Part shown: piece after piece, positions 5,638 through 6,757 of the stretch
Position numbering within the stretch: the first letter of the stretch is position 1
How the letters are laid out: every line of letters begins with the position of its first letter
From: Candidatus Bathyarchaeota archaeon
Lineage (GTDB): Archaea; Thermoproteota; Bathyarchaeia; 40CM-2-53-6; FEN-987
Direction of reading: 5' to 3'
Assembly: GCA_003152955.1 (NCBI GenBank)
Contig: PMBQ01000221.1
Span: forward strand, 1 to 6,757
DNA length: 6,757 nucleotides
Translations under genes and position numbers: made by a program
The notes under the pieces: generated by a model
What the model was told of the DNA's origin: nothing
The model's input: only the letters and a program-made list of their open reading frames with translations
Database searches by the model: none

Positions 5638-6058
5638 TCTCCCACAGTTCCTCTTCCAACGTGCCACCGTGCTGTGGCTTCTCAACGAACCTACCTATCT
5701 CACGCCAGGTTCGATCGTGCACAATTATCGTTGGGATGCGTAGCACGTTCATCTCGTCTGCTATGTCCCGGTTCTCATCGAAATCAATCACTTTGATGTT
5801 CAAAGCCGCGTTGTTCGCGGCAACGAACAATTTGACCAGGTTCGGTAGTTGCGCTCTGCATTCCGCATTCCATTCTGTGGCGAAGACAACAAAGAAGTAG
5901 CGATCGATCAGGCTGGAGAACTTCTCAATCGCATATCGTCTAGGTTGATACTCTTGTATTCGCTTCTTGATGGTTGACTTTACGGTAGTATTCTTGATAG
6001 CGTTCACGTAATCCGAAAGGTTAGGGTGAGGTCCGATAACGTTCCGGAGAAGTGACAA
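5606..6058 (-). CDS. thioredoxin-fold protein with NxxC in place of CxxC
   Basis: This 150-residue protein has a helical N-terminal extension (about 14-52) and then a thioredoxin fold resembling the Thioredoxin_9-type proteins. A hydrophobic strand FFVVFATEW (55-63) leads to the active-site position, which reads W-N-A-E-C-R (63-68) instead of WCGPC. The attacking Cys is Asn64, the resolving-position Cys67 remains, and it is the only Cys in the protein. VIDFDENRDIADEMNV (90-105), the cis-Pro loop RIPTIIV (107-113, Pro109) and EIGRFVEKP (120-128) follow, then an acidic C-terminal helix. A normal dithiol reductase reaction is not possible; redox chaperone, monothiol or binding roles are. Asn64 is AAT, two base changes from a Cys codon, so a single-base sequencing error does not explain it. 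The start is TTG 6058 with a weak AGGT upstream; GTG 6007 is an alternative. The AhpD-like gene lies upstream on the same strand. Confidence 0.82.
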   Translation of the reverse strand: MSLLRNVIGPHPNLSDYVNAIKNTTVKSTIKKRIQEYQPRRYAIEKFSSLIDRYFFVVFATEWNAECRAQLPNLVKLFVAANNAALNIKVIDFDENRDIADEMNVLRIPTIIVHDRTWREIGRFVEKPQHGGTLEEELWEIIEKNQSKQT

Positions 6059-6059
6059 A

Positions 6060-6206
6060 ATGACTACCTACAAAGCATCCTATTGGGTCGCTTCAGTGAA
6101 AGAAAATGGGCAGCTTCATGGGTGCTGCATTAACTCCATGCGTATTCGTGTTTTGATGGTAGCTACTTCTACTGAAACCCATATTAGAGTTTTGTCAGGA
6201 GCCTAG
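6060..6206 (+). CDS. possible small protein of 48 residues, unrecognised
   Basis: An open frame starts at ATG 6060 and ends at TAG 6204-6206. GGAG (6046-6049) lies 10 nt upstream. The protein begins MTTYKASYWVASVKENGQ and contains a vicinal Cys pair (HGCCIN, 20-25). It matches no family I know and has no clear hydrophobic segment. It is divergent from, and abuts, the TTG start of the thioredoxin-like gene, and fills most of the 188-base gap before the AhpD-like gene. It may be chance; the only positive evidence is the ribosome-site-like GGAG. The rest of the gap (6207-6246) holds nothing recognisable. Confidence 0.2.
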   Translation: MTTYKASYWVASVKENGQLHGCCINSMRIRVLMVATSTETHIRVLSGA

Positions 6207-6246
6207 GATCAATCATTATCTGAGATCTTGAGAATCGACCTGCACC

Positions 6247-6756
6247 TTAGTACTTGTATCCTCGGGCTTCTTGTTCGTCATGTTCTATGCCCAGCCCTTG
6301 TGCAATCCGGTTCACGAGGTTCATGTAGCCTGTGAGCAGGACTAGATCGAGGATCTCCGAGTCACTAATTCCGACCGCGCGTAAAACGTCCAAATCTTCC
6401 CTTACAATTCCACTTGGCTCTAGAGTGAGTTTGAGAGCGTAGTCTGTAAGAGCCTTAGCTCTGGCCGATAGGCTTTCAGGCTGCTGACCGCCCACGAGTG
6501 AGTCAACCTGACCTTCATTCTTCAAGTAGAACTTCAATGCCTCCCCATGATGCGAAACACAGTAATTACACCCATTGCGGACGGAGACAGTGGTCGCGAT
6601 CATCTCGCGCTCACCACGGCTGAGACTCGATCTGCCGAATACCAACGTCGTATACAGCTCAAGGAAAGCCCTCAGAGCATTGGGGTTGAGGCTCTGAGCA
6701 CGCATGATGTTGGAAACTTTACCCCGGGCTCGTGATATTGCTTCGTACGCGCGTTT
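6247..6756 (-). CDS. carboxymuconolactone decarboxylase / AhpD-type peroxidase-related protein, 5' end cut by window edge
   Basis: AhpD-like proteins are all-helical and use a CxxCxxxH site to reduce peroxiredoxin-type partners or peroxides. Here the site is NGCNYCVSHHGEAL, with Cys63, Cys66 and His70 counted from the first visible residue, preceded by the conserved SRGEREMIATTVSVRNG helix. The C-terminal part, YMNLVNRIAQGLGIEHDE, is typical of the 'peroxidase-related enzyme' branch, which is about 180-190 residues long. An ATG at 6705 could start a 152-residue protein. However, the frame stays open to the right edge, and the upstream residues YEAISRARGKVSNI followed by MRAQSLNPNALRAF fit the family's conserved N-terminal region. 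ATG 6705 is therefore probably an internal Met, and at least 169 residues are present with the true start outside the window. The thioredoxin-like gene lies 188 bases downstream on the same strand, so a functional redox link is conceivable but unproven. Confidence 0.88.
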   Translation of the reverse strand, partial: KRAYEAISRARGKVSNIMRAQSLNPNALRAFLELYTTLVFGRSSLSRGEREMIATTVSVRNGCNYCVSHHGEALKFYLKNEGQVDSLVGGQQPESLSARAKALTDYALKLTLEPSGIVREDLDVLRAVGISDSEILDLVLLTGYMNLVNRIAQGLGIEHDEQEARGYKY

Positions 6757-6757
6757 C

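Noticed and set aside
6703..6705. ATG 6705 as the true start of the AhpD-like gene
   Set aside because: Conserved family sequence continues in frame upstream to the window edge.

Overview
The window looks like a piece of an archaeal chromosome, most likely a mesophilic Thermoproteota-type lineage (Nitrososphaeria or Bathyarchaeia-like). This rests on AT-rich TATA-like boxes about 25 nt before probable transcript starts, one gene that looks leaderless, several TTG/GTG starts, and protein families common in such genomes. The lineage is an inference from style, not a database match. No rRNA, tRNA, CRISPR, transposase or phage gene is visible. All gene-free gaps are shorter than 200 bases.

Layout from left to right: (1) The C-terminal three quarters of a UbiA-type membrane prenyltransferase on the + strand, cut by the left edge. 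(2) A convergent 138-base gap, then a lone cyclic-nucleotide-binding-domain protein on the - strand. (3) Upstream of it, also on the - strand, a 434-residue ferritin-like protein of the VioB/iminophenylpyruvate-dimer-synthase type, with its own TATA-like box and a 7-bp dyad beside it. (4) A two-gene - strand operon: a small nitroreductase whose TGA overlaps the ATG (ATGA) of a GlcD/D-lactate-dehydrogenase-like FAD oxidase. (5) On the + strand, divergent from that operon, a paired-CBS-domain gene broken by a -1 frameshift at an A8 run. (6) Convergent with it, a - strand thioredoxin-fold protein whose CxxC motif has become NxxC. (7) At the right edge, on the - strand, a carboxymuconolactone decarboxylase/AhpD-type peroxidase-related protein whose N-terminus lies outside the window.

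The genes share a redox theme: a flavin nitroreductase, a flavin 2-hydroxyacid oxidase, a non-haem iron ferritin-like protein, a thioredoxin-fold protein and an AhpD-like CxxC protein. Two small ligand-sensing modules (cNMP and CBS) sit among them. Only the nitroreductase-FAD oxidase pair is clearly one transcription/translation unit, and I see no proof that the rest form a single pathway. The points most worth checking are the frameshifted CBS gene, the NxxC thioredoxin-like protein, the coupled flavoenzyme pair, and the GC-rich ferritin-like gene with its promoter dyad.
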